Positions 7,464 to 19,223 of a stretch of DNA of 29,341 bases are shown here, piece by piece; the stretch's first letter is position 1, and every line of letters begins with the position of its first letter. The DNA lies in contig JADRCO010000626.1 of the NCBI GenBank assembly GCA_021464525.1, positions 1 to 29,341 on the forward strand. Direction: 5' to 3'. Below the pieces are notes generated by a model. The model was not told the origin of the DNA. It did no database searches and was given only the letters and a program-made list of their open reading frames with translations. This stretch comes from Rhizophagus sp. LPA8_4_AMF. Its lineage: Eukaryota > Glomeromycota > Glomeromycetes > Glomerales > Glomeraceae. Both the position numbers and the translations under genes were made by a program.

Positions 7464-10400
7464 ATGATAACGTCTAGTTCAGTGCTTTTAGTGAATTTGC
7501 GAAGGTTTTTTTTAAATATATCAAATAAAAATTATCATAAACTAAAAATGGCAAAATTAATTGACGGTAAAGCTATTGCAAAGTAATTATTATTATTTTA
7601 TTAAGAAAGAAAAGTAAAATCTACTAAATGAAAAAATTTGAATAAATTTGATTTTTTTTTACTTTTTTAGGGACATTCGAAACCAAATTAAGAAGGAAAT
7701 TAGAGAATTGAAGCAAAATTATCCGAACTTTAGCCCTCATCTTGCTATAATTCAAGTTGGTGAAAGAGAGGATTCCACAGTTTATGTTCGACAAAAAGAA
7801 AAGGCTGCCAAAGAAGTAAGTATTTTAAAGTGATGTCTCGTGATTTCAATGGCGCATGATTTGTGTTACAAATCGGAGAACATAATCGCATTAGGTGGGA
7901 ATCGAATTCACACTGCATAAGAAAGCTGATTCTATTACGGAAAGCGAGGTTTGTAGTTATTTACATTAATTTATAGATAATTTGGATGATTTAGACTCAC
8001 TTGTTTTGTTACTCGTATAATGTGGACTCTTTCTAGCTTTTAACCTCAATCCGTGAATTAAATGATAATCCCACAATTCACGGATTTTTAGTTCAACTAC
8101 CATTACCATCACACATTAACGAAAAAAACATTGTTGAAACTATTAGTCCAAAAAAGGATGTTGACGGGTAATTTATTTTGCGAATATGTTTTAACCAATT
8201 AATTTAATAACACCAATAATAATATGTAAATGTACATTTAGATTTCATGCAATTAATCTTGGAAATTTAGCTAAAAGAAATTGTGAACCTTTGTTTTTAC
8301 CTTGTACTCCTAAAGGAATTCTTGAATTATTGAAACGATCTGGTATTTTATTATTTTTTTATATAGTTTTAAATTACATATTTAGGTATAGAATTGTTAA
8401 TTTAACGAGTAATTTTCGTTCATAGGCATTAATGTTTCTGGTAAACATGCGGTTGTGATCGGTCGTAGTGATATCGTCGTAAGGAAATTTGTCATAACAT
8501 TTCGTAAATATTCGTTAGAAAAAGTAATATTAATCATTTGAGTTGGTTGAAAATATTCATTGTTTAGGGATTTCCTGTTTTTACACTTTTATCACGTAAC
8601 GATGCTACAGTTACATTATGTCATTCAAAGACCGAAAATCTTCCCGAATTAGTTTGTATTCCACCATTTTTAATCCAATTTACAACTCTTTGTGAAATGT
8701 TTAAAATTTTTAATTGTCATAGATCAAGACTGCAGATATACTTGTAGTCGCTATAGGAAAATCTGAATTTGTTAAAGGAGAATGGATAAAACCTGGTACG
8801 GTAATTATTGATGTTGGCACCAACGCAATTGAAGGCAAGTATATTGCATTATTTTTTCAGCATATGCACGGTAAATTCTTGTTAAATTCAGTCCGCATTA
8901 AATTTCTTAGATTCTTCCAAACAATCTGGAATAAGATGGGTAGGAGATGTAGAATTTTCTAGTGCATCAGCTGTAGCATCTCATATAAGCCCAGTACCTG
9001 GTGGTGTAGGACCGATGACAGTAGCAATGTTATTACAAAATATTGTTGAAAGTGCAAAAAGGTTTTTGCGAGAATCTAGAGAAAGAGATATTTCTTTACT
9101 TCCTTTGAAACTCTTGTCTCCTGTACCGAGTGACATAGATATTGCTTCTGCTCAAACTCCTAAACCTATTAAAGATTTAGCTGAAGAATTGGGATTGGCC
9201 TCAAGTGAGGTATAAAATGTCTTTTTTTATCTTGGACTTAAATATACAAATTAGCTAATTCTTTTGTTACAGTACGAATTGTATGGAAAATATAAAGCGA
9301 AAGTTAATCTTTCCGTACTTGAAAGATTAAAGTCAAAAAAAGATGGAAAATACATTGTAGTCACTGGGTATATTTGATTTTATTTTATTTTTTTAATTTC
9401 GCAGTCAATTACATATGTCATGTGCTATTGATAGAATTACTCCCACGCCACTCGGAGAAGGTAAATCAACAACCACGATAGGAATAGCACAGGCATTAGG
9501 AGCGCATTTAAGAAAACCTACATTTGCATGTGTAAGACAGCCATCACAAGGACCGACATTTGGCATTAAAGGTGGTGCAGCAGGTGGAGGTTATGCACAA
9601 GTTATTCCTATGGATGAATTTAATTTACATTTAACTGGTGACATCCATGCAGTTGTTGCCGCTAATAACTTATTAGGTAATAATAATTCACACGTGTTTT
9701 ACGCGATGCAATGGTCTATGCGCTTGCTAAGCTTGATTTAATTATAGCTGCCGCAATTGACGCACGGATGTTTCATGAAAAAACTCAGTCAGATAAAGTA
9801 AGTTTAATGTGTTTGATACAATTTATTTTTTTTAAATAAATATATATATATATATATACTTGATTAATTTTGTGTCATTCTTTTAAATTTGATCATATAA
9901 AAAGGCTTTATATAACAGATTGTTTCCACCTAAAAATGGAGCTCGTAGTTTCGCACCTGTTATGCTTAAAAGATTACAAAAACTTGGTATTAATAAAACA
10001 AATCCTGATGACTTAACCTCGGAAGAAATTCAAAAATTTGTCAGGTTGGATATTGATCCTGACACAATAACATGGTAAATTTTATTATTCAGTTGATTTT
10101 TTTTGCAACTTATAGAAGAAAGCAATATTATTAACAAAAATATTAATAAAAATATAGGCAAAGAGTTATTGATACAAGTGATAGATTTTTACGTAAAATT
10201 ACAATAGGACAAAGTCCAACAGAAAAAGATCAAACAAGAGTAACGGGATTTGATATAGCAGTAGCATCAGAATGTATGGCAGTTCTAGCTTTAAGTACAT
10301 CATTAGCAGACATGAGAGAAAGGTTAGGTAGAATGGTAGTAGCCAGTAGTTTTGACAGGGGAGAAGGCATTAAATCTATAACAGCTGATGATTTAGGTGT

Positions 10401-11649
10401 AGGAGGAGCATTAACGGTATTGATGAAAGATGCTATAAAACCTAATCTAATGCAAACTCTTGAAGGTACTCCTGTATTTGTACATGCTGGGCCTTTTGCT
10501 AATATTGCTCATGGTAATAATTCTATATTAGCGGATAAAATTGCTTTAAAATTAGTTGGAACTGAGGAAGGAGAAGAGGGGGAGAAAAGTGGTTATGTTG
10601 TTACTGAAGCCGGATTCGGTGCCGATATTGGAATGGAAAAATTTTTTAATATTAAATGTAGAACATCTGAATTAGTGCCTGATGCTGTTGTTCTCGTTGC
10701 TACTGTAAGAGCTCTTAAAATGCATGGAGGTGGTCCTGAGGTGAGTTTAATAATAAAGAGATTTGAGATTTTTTTTTAATGAACTTATTTATTCGGATAT
10801 TAATTTAGGTTGTACCTGGTAAACCTTTGCATGAGGTTTATATAAAGGAGAATCTTGAAATGCTAGAAAAGGGTTGCGAAAATCTTGTTAAACATATTCA
10901 AAACGCAAAGATGTTTGGATTACCAGTTATAGTAGCAATAAATCATTTTATTACAGATAGTATAGCTGAAACAGAATTAATCCGTAAAAAAGCCATAGAA
11001 GCTGGAGCTAATGATGCTATACCTTCTTCACATTGGGAATTCGGTGGCAAAGGCGCATTAGAATTAGCTGAATCTATAGTAAAAGTTACTAGTTCAAGTA
11101 CTAAGGATAGCAAAGAAGAATTTAAATTTTTATATGATTTAGATAGATCTATTGAAGAAAAGATTGAAATTATTGCTAAGGAAATGTATGGAGCTGCTGG
11201 AATTCAATTAAGTGATAAAGCCCAAGAAAAAGTTCAAAGCTATACAAATCAGGTAATACGTTGTAACCTTCCCTTTAATATTAAATTCGTGCTAATTTTA
11301 ATAAATTTTTTTTTTTTATAGGGATTCGACAAATTACCCATATGTATGGCGAAAACGCATTTATCGTTATCACATGATCCTAAACTTAAGGCCGTACCAA
11401 AAGATTTCGTAGTACCTGTACGTGATATTAGAGCGTCTGTTGGTGCAGGATTTTTATATCCTTTGTTAGGTGAAATGCAAACTATGCCAGGATTACCAAC
11501 AGTAAGTTTATCATCAATATTTATTGTCGGCGACGACTTGTTAATAAATGTTTTAATGATTTTTTTTTTTAAAAAAAAAAATGTAGCGACCTTGTTTTTA
11601 TGACGTTGATTTAGATACTGAAACGGGAAGAGTTTATGGATTATTTTAA
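7464..11649 (+). CDS. ADE3/MIS1: Trifunctional C1-tetrahydrofolate synthase (dehydrogenase/cyclohydrolase/formyl-THF synthetase)
   Basis: Interconverts methylene-, methenyl-, formyl- and free tetrahydrofolate for purine, thymidylate and Met-tRNA formylation needs. Seventeen exons: 7464-7582, 7671-7815, 7895-7948, 8037-8167, 8242-8342, 8426-8478, 8568-8651, 8723-8834, 8911-9209, 9273-9367, 9435-9676, 9748-9797, 9905-10074, 10158-10740, 10809-11252, 11322-11501, 11587-11649. All joins keep frame, giving 974 residues. The dehydrogenase/cyclohydrolase part has the catalytic Lys82 (YVRQKEKAA), [14 protein letters not shown] (146-150) and [14 protein letters not shown]. The synthetase part has the ATP loop [15 protein letters not shown] (400-414), [20 protein letters not shown] and the ending [11 protein letters not shown] second in-frame ATG (7548) would give 946 residues starting [12 protein letters not shown]; the extra 28 residues look like a mitochondrial presequence. 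The intron after exon 8 starts with GC. Yeast Mis1 and Ade3 are the corresponding separate proteins. Confidence 0.96.
8835..8910 (+). other. GC-AG intron in the folate gene
   Basis: The donor reads GAAG|GCAAGT and the acceptor TTCTTAG|ATTC. Only this junction joins NAIE to [10 protein letters not shown] in frame; using the nearby GT (8839) shifts the frame. GCAAGT is the standard form of the minor GC donor class spliced by the major spliceosome. Confidence 0.85.
9838..9859. repeat. (TA)n microsatellite inside a folate-gene intron
   Basis: A run of alternating T and A lies in the 107-base intron between exons 12 and 13 of the C1-THF synthase gene. Confidence 0.8.
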
Positions 11650-12165
11650 TAATTTATTATTGCATATTTGTTCATAATATCAGACAAAAACATTATTTAT
11701 TATTTATTTGAGAAATTGTAACAAAAATAAATTATTTATTTAAAGCGTTTATTTACATATCATATGATTATTGAAAAAAGGTTTGAATTTTTGACCATCT
11801 AACCATCTTTCTCCAGATTTAGATTTTGTTTTATTCATGTAGTATTAAAAAACAAACAATTATTATTTTCTGTACAAAAAAACTATAAAAAAATACAGAA
11901 AAATTCTTTGTAAAAAAAAAACAAAAATTAATACACTACATCTTTTTTTTTTTTAAATACTATTATATAACCAATTCGTCTGATAAAAAAATTGACATTT
12001 TAAAACATTATTAATTTTATTTAATTATTTTTAATTATTTTTCAGTAATAATAGAAAAGAATTAATTAATTAATTAATTAATTATAATATATATATATAT
12101 AAATAAATATATATATATATATATATAAATTATATAAAAAATAATAAAACCCTTTTTTCGCTCAA
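11650..12165. other. Convergent intergenic region with AT microsatellites
   Basis: This spacer joins the 3' ends of the plus-strand folate gene and the minus-strand PKA gene. It contains several AATAAA-like strings, a TTAA-type run at about 12061-12083 and (AT)n runs at about 12084-12127. No open frame is supported. Confidence 0.6.
12061..12127. repeat. (ATTA)n and (AT)n simple repeats
   Basis: A tetranucleotide ATTA array passes into two AT-dinucleotide runs separated by AAATAAAT. They sit about 40 bases beyond the PKA stop codon, within its likely 3' untranslated region. Confidence 0.85.
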
Positions 12166-13599
12166 TTAAAATGATGAAAATTTATCCCTATATATATCGT
12201 TACAAGGTTTACCGTAAGGTTCTCTTTCTTCGGGATAAATGTCAAAATTACTTGCATCGCCTTCACCACTAACTTTAGGAATATAAGGAGCTTGTACTTC
12301 AAGTTTAATTAACTTATCCCAATCAATTCCCTTAAACCATGGATGTGATTTAATATCATTACTACCGTCCTTTAAATTACCATATCTTTTACTTAAATCA
12401 CTAGTCAAAAGTCTCTTTAAGAGATCTTTTGCCATAGGATCAAAATATGATGGATATTTAATTCTTCCAGCTAATATTTTTTCATATAATCTCATATGAT
12501 CATCATCATAAAATGGAGGATACCCTGCTAACATTTCAAATATTAGTACACCTAATGAATACCAATCTACAGCTTTTCCATATCCTTTTGATTGTATAAT
12601 TTCAGGTGCTAAATAGTCTGGAGTACCACATAATGTCCAGGTTATATCTGGTACATGCTTTGCAAATCCAAAATCTGTGATTTTAATATGTCCATTATTG
12701 TCCAATAATAAATTCTCTGGTTTCAAATCTCTATAAATAATATCTCTCTCATGTAAATATTCGAATGCAAGTACAACTTCTGCAGCATAAAACTTTGCTA
12801 CATGATCTGGGAAGCGCTATAATAGAGGTAATATGTGAAAGGGAAGGTAAATATAATTAAATAATAAGTTAAATTATTTTATGATCTAATAAAATTTGAC
12901 TGATCAATCAATCTATTAAACTTTATAAACATTCATCCTCTCTCAATAATAATATCTTACCTGATTTTTTCTTAATATGCTGAATAGTTCACCACCTACC
13001 ACGTAGTCCATCACCATATATAGATTAGCACTATCTTGAAAAGTTCCCCATAAATTAACTAAGAAAGGATGTTGAACTTGTTCAAGAATATGTTTTTCAT
13101 TGTTCGTATGTTCAACTTGTTTTAAACGTACAACTTCGGATTTTTTTAACACTTTCATGGCGTAAAATCTATTATTATATTTAGATTGAACAAGATGAAC
13201 TCGACCAAAAGAACCTGTACCTAAGGTACGACAGATGGTAAAATCGGAAAGTAAAAATTTAGCATGTGGACTTGGACCTATACTAGGACTTGGTTGATAG
13301 GTGTGGCTACGACTTTTAGTTGAATTGGGATGCATGGTTATAGAATCAGTTGGTGAAGTTGGAGATTGAGTAGCTTGTAGCTTCGCAAAGAATTGTTGTT
13401 GTTGAGAATAAGAACTATAAGAAGATGGTGTAGCAATAGTAGAACTAGAAGTAATAGAATTAGAAGGACTAGGCTGTTGTAATAAATAATTATTATTGAA
13501 ATTAGAGTTATTTTTATTTACTGAAATATTTTTTGTTATTATAACATCATTTTTACTTTTATTTGAAGTCGTTGAAGGTTTATTTTTAATATTGAGCAT
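12166..13599 (-). CDS. pkaC: cAMP-dependent protein kinase catalytic subunit
   Basis: Ser/Thr kinase released from its regulatory subunit by cAMP. Two exons on the minus strand, 13599-12961 and 12816-12166, joined by a 144-base GT-AG intron, give 429 residues. Residues 1-118 are a low-complexity Ser/Asn/Gln/Thr extension usual in fungal PKA subunits. The kinase domain starts near 119: glycine loop GTGSFGRV (127-134), Lys149 (YAMKVLKK), catalytic loop YRDLKPEN with Asp243, DFG at 261-263, and activation-loop Thr274 in [14 protein letters not shown]. The YRD form and the [13 protein letters not shown] signature are typical of PKA among AGC kinases, and the protein ends with the PKA hydrophobic motif FSSF. 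The ATG at 13599 is the first in the frame after an upstream T-rich stretch; an earlier non-coding 5' exon cannot be excluded. TPK genes in yeast are the orthologues. Confidence 0.95.
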
Positions 13600-16101
13600 A
13601 TTTTTTTTTTGAATAAAAATTATTTTTGATGTATTATAAAGTAGTAGTATTATTTACGTTATGCAAAAAGAACTGTAAAAGAAATATTGAATTTCCCTGA
13701 ATTTATGTAGTGTATCCGGTAAAAAAAAGTTAAAATTTTGGGTTTTTATTTTTTATATCAACTTTTTAAACAAGCAATTTATTTTAGTTTGATCAATTAA
13801 GTATATGCCGAATTAACAAAATGAGGTAGCATATATAGAATTATATAAAATTTAAGATTTTTGTACTAAACCTTTTTATTATAAGAAGACTACTTTATTT
13901 AATAATACGAAACAAGTTTTATTCAATAAAAAAAGAAAGTAGTACTCAAAACAAAAATTTTCAAACAAATAAATTATTTCTAAATAAAGTAAGTAATTTA
14001 TAATCAATCAAACAACAAAGAACATAAAAAAAAAAAAAAAATCTATATTCTAAAGTAAAACCTGTTGTCCTGTTCCCGTGATGTTAATCGTCTCAAATAA
14101 TGATCCGTGCGACGTCACAGATTTCGTGTGACTATCCAAAACATAATCTCCGAGCCTTATTCTCATTATTCTCATTCAATTTTATTTTTTAAATTTTTTA
14201 CTTAAGTTAATCATAAAAAGTAAATAATTATTTTACTACGCGGTTTTTTTTTCATTTTTTATTAATCAAAATAATTTACAAATTTTAAAGAAATTTTATT
14301 CTTTGAAGTATTATTAATTAAACTGTAATTTAAAGGGTAAGAAAATAGAAAAATTTAAATTTTTGTTTGATCCAGTATATAATATATAATGATGAATTGA
14401 TGATGGATATGCTTCATAAGATTAAATTTTTCTGTTACTGTCCGTAACAACGTATATGTATAGTTTAATAATAAACTGTCGACATTATTATAGGCGTATA
14501 TAAATAGCTTATTGTAAATCCTATAAAAGTATATAAAGTATAAAGTAAATGTATGTATTATACCACAAGAATGTGTGTCTCATTTGTTATTAAACCGGAT
14601 TTAGAGAACAGTTTGAAACTTTGAATTATATTATTCAATTATTATACTTTGTAATAAAAAACATTATTGAAAAAAATATAATCTCGCATTAATGAAATCA
14701 AAAGTTATATTTATAAATTACCATTAAAATAATAATTTATTATGGCTAAAAATAAATGAAGAAAATGAGCTGATTACTAGTTCTGCAAGAAAATCGAGAA
14801 ATATTCAAGAAAAAATTGAGTTCTAAATTGAAAATCTCAATAATTATCTGAGAAAAAAGTTGGTATTAAAACTAAATTGAAGAAAAGCAAAAAGAAATAG
14901 ATAAAATTGCTCGTTATATACGAATAAGTATTTTTTATTACTATTATCGGTAATGCATTGTAACTTATTTAAGTGGTGGTTTGCCATTAAATAGCAAATA
15001 TTATACAGTATATATATTTTTTTCTTTATTATTTTGTATTTTTATTACATTATCTTTTTTCAATTCTTTCGGTTGTTTTGTTAATTTGCATTTGAACATC
15101 TAAGCAATTACAAGTCGATTCAAGCTAAGTTAGAATTATTTTTACTAGTATTTGCCACGAATACGAGAAGAATTTAAACTGATCAGTCTAACAAAAAAAA
15201 GTTGGCATGATTGATCGAAAGAAAATCGTCAAATAAAGAATTAAACGCTAGACATTTACTGATTGAGAAATGTTTGCTTAAACGGAAAATTTTGTTCGGT
15301 AACCGTAACTAAGAATTTTTTTTACACACATTCTAAAAAGCTAAGCGTTCGCTTTAAGTTCCACCTCTTTTGCCCACCTATCATTTTCTAAAACGCAGCA
15401 AACTTGTATCATGAGACATGTCTTAAAAAAAAATAAATGAAAAAAAAATGAATCCGACGATAAATTACAAATTAAACCATTAAAGGTTCTGCAATTTTAA
15501 CTGATTTTTTAACTATTTTTATTATTAATGTTTCATAGTTATAAATAAAGTTCAATTCTTTATATAAATTTTAAAAATAAATAAAAAATAAAATTTGTTT
15601 TTATAGCTCCGGATAAGAAAATAATATATAAAGAAAAATTAATAAAAAAAGGTATATAAAATATATATATACAACATCGTAAACTGTTCATTCCTTCGAT
15701 TTAACATGCCCAGCAATGTACAGAAGAAAAATATAAAAGTACAATTACAATGAACATGAAATAAGAAGAATAAAATTAAAATTGAAATTAAATAACCTAA
15801 GAGATAAAAAATTACTCTGCCCATTACAAAAGAAAAAAAATAATTTTTCTACCTCCATTACAGAAAAAAATTAATGCAAAATAACTTCTTACTATTGTTA
15901 ATGTTAACTCCAACTTTTTTTTTTATAATATGAGTGAAGATTTTGGTAATTCTATTCTATTGTATTGAACGAGAAGAAAGCTAGTACAATGTCAAAATCT
16001 TGTAATTATAAAATCTCCTAGATATAAGTTAAATAAGTAATTGTAATATGAAAAATTGAAATAAAATAAATATATATAAAATATTTTACACTTAATAGTA
16101 A
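13600..16101. other. Long intergenic region: PKA upstream, PAK downstream
   Basis: About 2.5 kb without a supported gene. Less AT-rich patches stand out at about 14060-14175 and about 15340-15420 and may contain 5' leader or promoter sequence of the PKA gene. A CRE-like palindrome is at 14110-14117. The part next to 16101 should hold the 3' untranslated region of the PAK gene. No tRNA or structured RNA was recognised. Confidence 0.45.
14110..14117 (-). promoter_or_regulatory. CRE-like site upstream of the PKA gene
   Basis: On the minus strand it reads TGACGTCG, 7 of 8 matches to the CREB/ATF element TGACGTCA, inside a GC-richer patch about 510 bases upstream of the PKA start. A feedback role of cAMP-responsive bZIP factors is conceivable but unproven. 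Confidence 0.25.
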
Positions 16102-19100
16102 TTATGGCTTGGTCTTAAATTTAAGCAAAGGAGCAAGATCTGATAGCGGACAAGCTTTCTTCAAAAATTCGTGCTAAAAGGAAGAATAAACAATGATATG
16201 TTAATTCATGTTACTATATGTTACTATATGGATCATATTAAAAATATGAATGAAATACATACTTCTAAAAGTTCCAAAGCGGTTGCTCTACTTTTAACAT
16301 CTACGCACAAGCACACAGCTAAAAAGCTTTTAAGTTCTCGAGATAATTTTTCTGGCTTTTTCAATGTTGGGGTACCATTCGTGGCGATTAGATATAATGC
16401 TTTAAGCGGTTCTTCATCTAAATATGGTGGTTCATTTTCTATCATTTCAATTGCCATAATTCCAAGTGACCAAATATCAACTTTGGCACCATATTCTTTT
16501 TGTTTCACTACTTCAGGTGCCATCCAATAAGGAGTTCCGACCATTGTTGCACGTTTATTTTTTTGATCGGTTAATTTAGCACAAAAACCAAAATCGGCTA
16601 TGATCATGATAATTAAAATTTTAAAATCAGTTAAAATCATTACGTTAAATTATGATGAATAAAATTAAATCTATCCGCTTACTAATTTTCACATGACCAT
16701 ATGCATCCAGTAGAACATTATCACTTTTAATATCACGGTGAATAATATTTTGCCCATGAAGATGTTGAAGTCCCTTGCATGTCTTAAATGAATTAAAAAA
16801 AAAAGGAATTGCATTTATAAATTATATTTGATATTAGAAAAAGTATTTTATTAAAAAATAAGATTTACCTCAAAGCATATAGCAGAAATTTGATCTTCCT
16901 CAAGCGTATTATTATCAATTACGTCCGTTAATGCACCACCTTCCATATATTCCATAACAACCCAAAGTTCATTACTTTTTACCAAGAATGAATCGAGGTA
17001 ATTAACAATATTTGGATGTTGAGATTCTTTCATTACAAGAATTTCATTAACAATAAGCTCTTTTCGAGGTTGATGTGAAAGATCCATTTGTTTTATAGCA
17101 ACTTTAGCGCTTGTTGTTAGAGATTTAGCAACATATACAGATCCTGAAGCACTATTATGCAATGGAATATAATATAATTAATTTGTGTATTAGATAGATA
17201 AAATATACATATTTTTTCTTATTTACCCTTGACCAACTTTCTTAATTTTACTATAAATACTTGTCGGATCTCCCGCTGATACTACTGATCTCAATTTCTC
17301 CATAATTTGTGCTTCTGTCATTGTGCTAATCCTTCTCTCAGTTGCAGATTTCTTTGGTGGCTGTTGTGGAGGTGGTTGTTTGGGAGGAGGAGCAGTTTGA
17401 GCTGGCTTTGGTGGTTGATTAGACTCTTGTCGTTGGGGATATTGTTGTTGTTTAGACAAAATGGGATTAGATGAATTTTGCTGTTGAAGAGGATACCCTT
17501 TAGGAATTTGTTGTTGATTAACCACAGGCGGTGCTGGTGGTGGTGGATGTTGATAAGTTTGTGAAGATGCAGGTACACGTTGAGATGTTGGTGACATCAT
17601 AGGCTGAGAAGTAGCTTGATTATATGGCTAAATACGAAAATTATACCGTTTTTTTAAAAAAAACCACTATGTACAAAATTTTTTTATTCATTATTTAAAT
17701 CATAAATAAACCTTACGGATGGGACAATTGGGGCAACATTTCCAGAATTAGATGGTAAACGCTGCATATTGTTTGCACTTAGCGTATTTTGTGGTCTTGG
17801 GGTAATTGGAGGGCGATTTGGGGAATTATCAGGTCGCTATAAAATAAAATAAAATAAAATAAATTTAAAAATATTATCATTTAAAACTAATATTCAAACG
17901 GAATTACTCAATTACTCACAGTATCTTCGTAATACATTTTTCTAGAAGAATCTGCAATACCATTACCATTCCCATTCTTTCCAACCATTGTATTATTGCC
18001 CACATTATTTGGTTGTAATACTCTTGGATCCAACGGTCTTCCATTCATACTATTGTTGCCCATTCCAGTAATTCCGCCTGGTGAAATTTTATTCATATCA
18101 TATCCATTATTATTCGGACTAGGATATAATTGATTCTTCACGGGCATATTATTTTTTGGTAATAAATCAGCCCATTTATTATCATCTTGTTGTCCGGGAA
18201 ATCCAGGAATAGTGCCCATCATACCATCTTCAAAATCATCTCTTTTCTGATTTTCTGTATAAAATTCTAATACTTCATAAACCGCTTGAGGATCTTTTTC
18301 ATAATCCTCTTTTGTGATAGCAGAAGCTGTCAAAAGTTTTGTCCATTGTTCAGGCATTCCCTATATTAACACGTAAAATGACAAAGTTATTAAAAAAAAA
18401 AAACAAAATAATAATATCTTCTAATAAAACATTATAACATATATATTAATACTTACTGTGAACATTCCACTAACTGGATCGAAACCGACATGTACATTAT
18501 GCACAAAATTTGTAGGATTTGATACTCCACTTAAGGGCGATCGCTAAAATTTGTTTCAAGATAATAAGAGTTATTATATGATATATAAATGTTCATAATA
18601 ATTTTTCTTTGAATTCATTGAATTCAAACAAACTTGACGTAAATAAAAGAAGGTTTTACTAACAAATTTGAAAATTCTTTAATACAAACTTAATATACAC
18701 ACAGGAATTGAAAGAATATTTTGATATAAATTAAAATTAAAAATAAGGTAAAATAAAAATAATTTAAAGAAAATAAACTTACTGTATAAATTTCGTCCAT
18801 CCAACTATATAGTTCTTCGTCATTTTTACAAGAAAGGTAATAAGTTTTTTCTTTAGTCTGTATTTCAAAACAATAAGGTTTTAAATCTGTCCGCGAAACA
18901 TTCGTAATCTCTTTAAGGAAGATTAGTGCAACGGCCTGATATGTATTCTAAGTAATAAGAAGAAAATAATAAATAACAATTTAGTAAACTGTTAACAAAA
19001 GTAATTCTTTAATCACATTGTGAAAGTAAAATGATTTCACAAATATTTTATTCACTAAATTTTTTACTAGATGGCAGATGAACTATCATACCTCGTTACG

Positions 19101-19223
19101 ATGAAAAGTAAGGGTCTGGTCTCTAAGTAACGTCCAACGTTTTGACCATATCCAAGCCCTTAAACCATCTTCCTTCACTGAAATATATCCTTTTTTTACA
19201 ACGTTGGTGTTCATTGTACTCAT
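16102..19223 (-). CDS. CLA4: CLA4-type p21-activated kinase (PH-CRIB-Ser/Thr kinase)
   Basis: Ste20-group kinase activated by Cdc42/Rac; CLA4 proteins act in polarity, septin assembly and hyphal growth at the membrane. Ten minus-strand exons: 19223-19092, 18947-18783, 18543-18457, 18360-17920, 17836-17717, 17627-17227, 17151-16869, 16782-16683, 16597-16263, 16173-16102. All introns are GT-AG and in frame, giving 711 residues. A PH domain spans about 9-98 ([20 protein letters not shown]), a CRIB motif about 107-122 ([14 protein letters not shown]), then a Gly/Asn-rich and Pro/Gln-rich linker with PPPAPP- and PPPKQPPP-type SH3 ligands. The kinase starts near 440: [13 protein letters not shown], Lys469, HRDIKSDN with Asp560, DFG 578-580, activation-loop Thr594 ([14 protein letters not shown]), ending LLKFKTKP. 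The PH domain before CRIB separates CLA4 from STE20. Confidence 0.95.
17837..17862. repeat. (TAAAA)n pentanucleotide repeat in a PAK intron
   Basis: About five AAAAT units lie in the short intron between PAK exons 4 and 5, directly at the acceptor side on the minus strand. Confidence 0.75.

Noticed and set aside
9415-9434. ATG before [11 protein letters not shown] as a start of a separate formyl-THF synthetase
   Set aside because: These bases are intronic; the acceptor ATAG at 9431-9434 joins the upstream exon in frame, and the family is a fused trifunctional enzyme.
16171-16530. Plus-strand open frame of 119 codons
   Set aside because: It is antisense to the conserved PAK kinase exon 9.
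17318-17578. Leu/Asn/His-rich minus-strand frame
   Set aside because: It is the alternate-frame shadow of the Pro/Gln-rich PAK linker.
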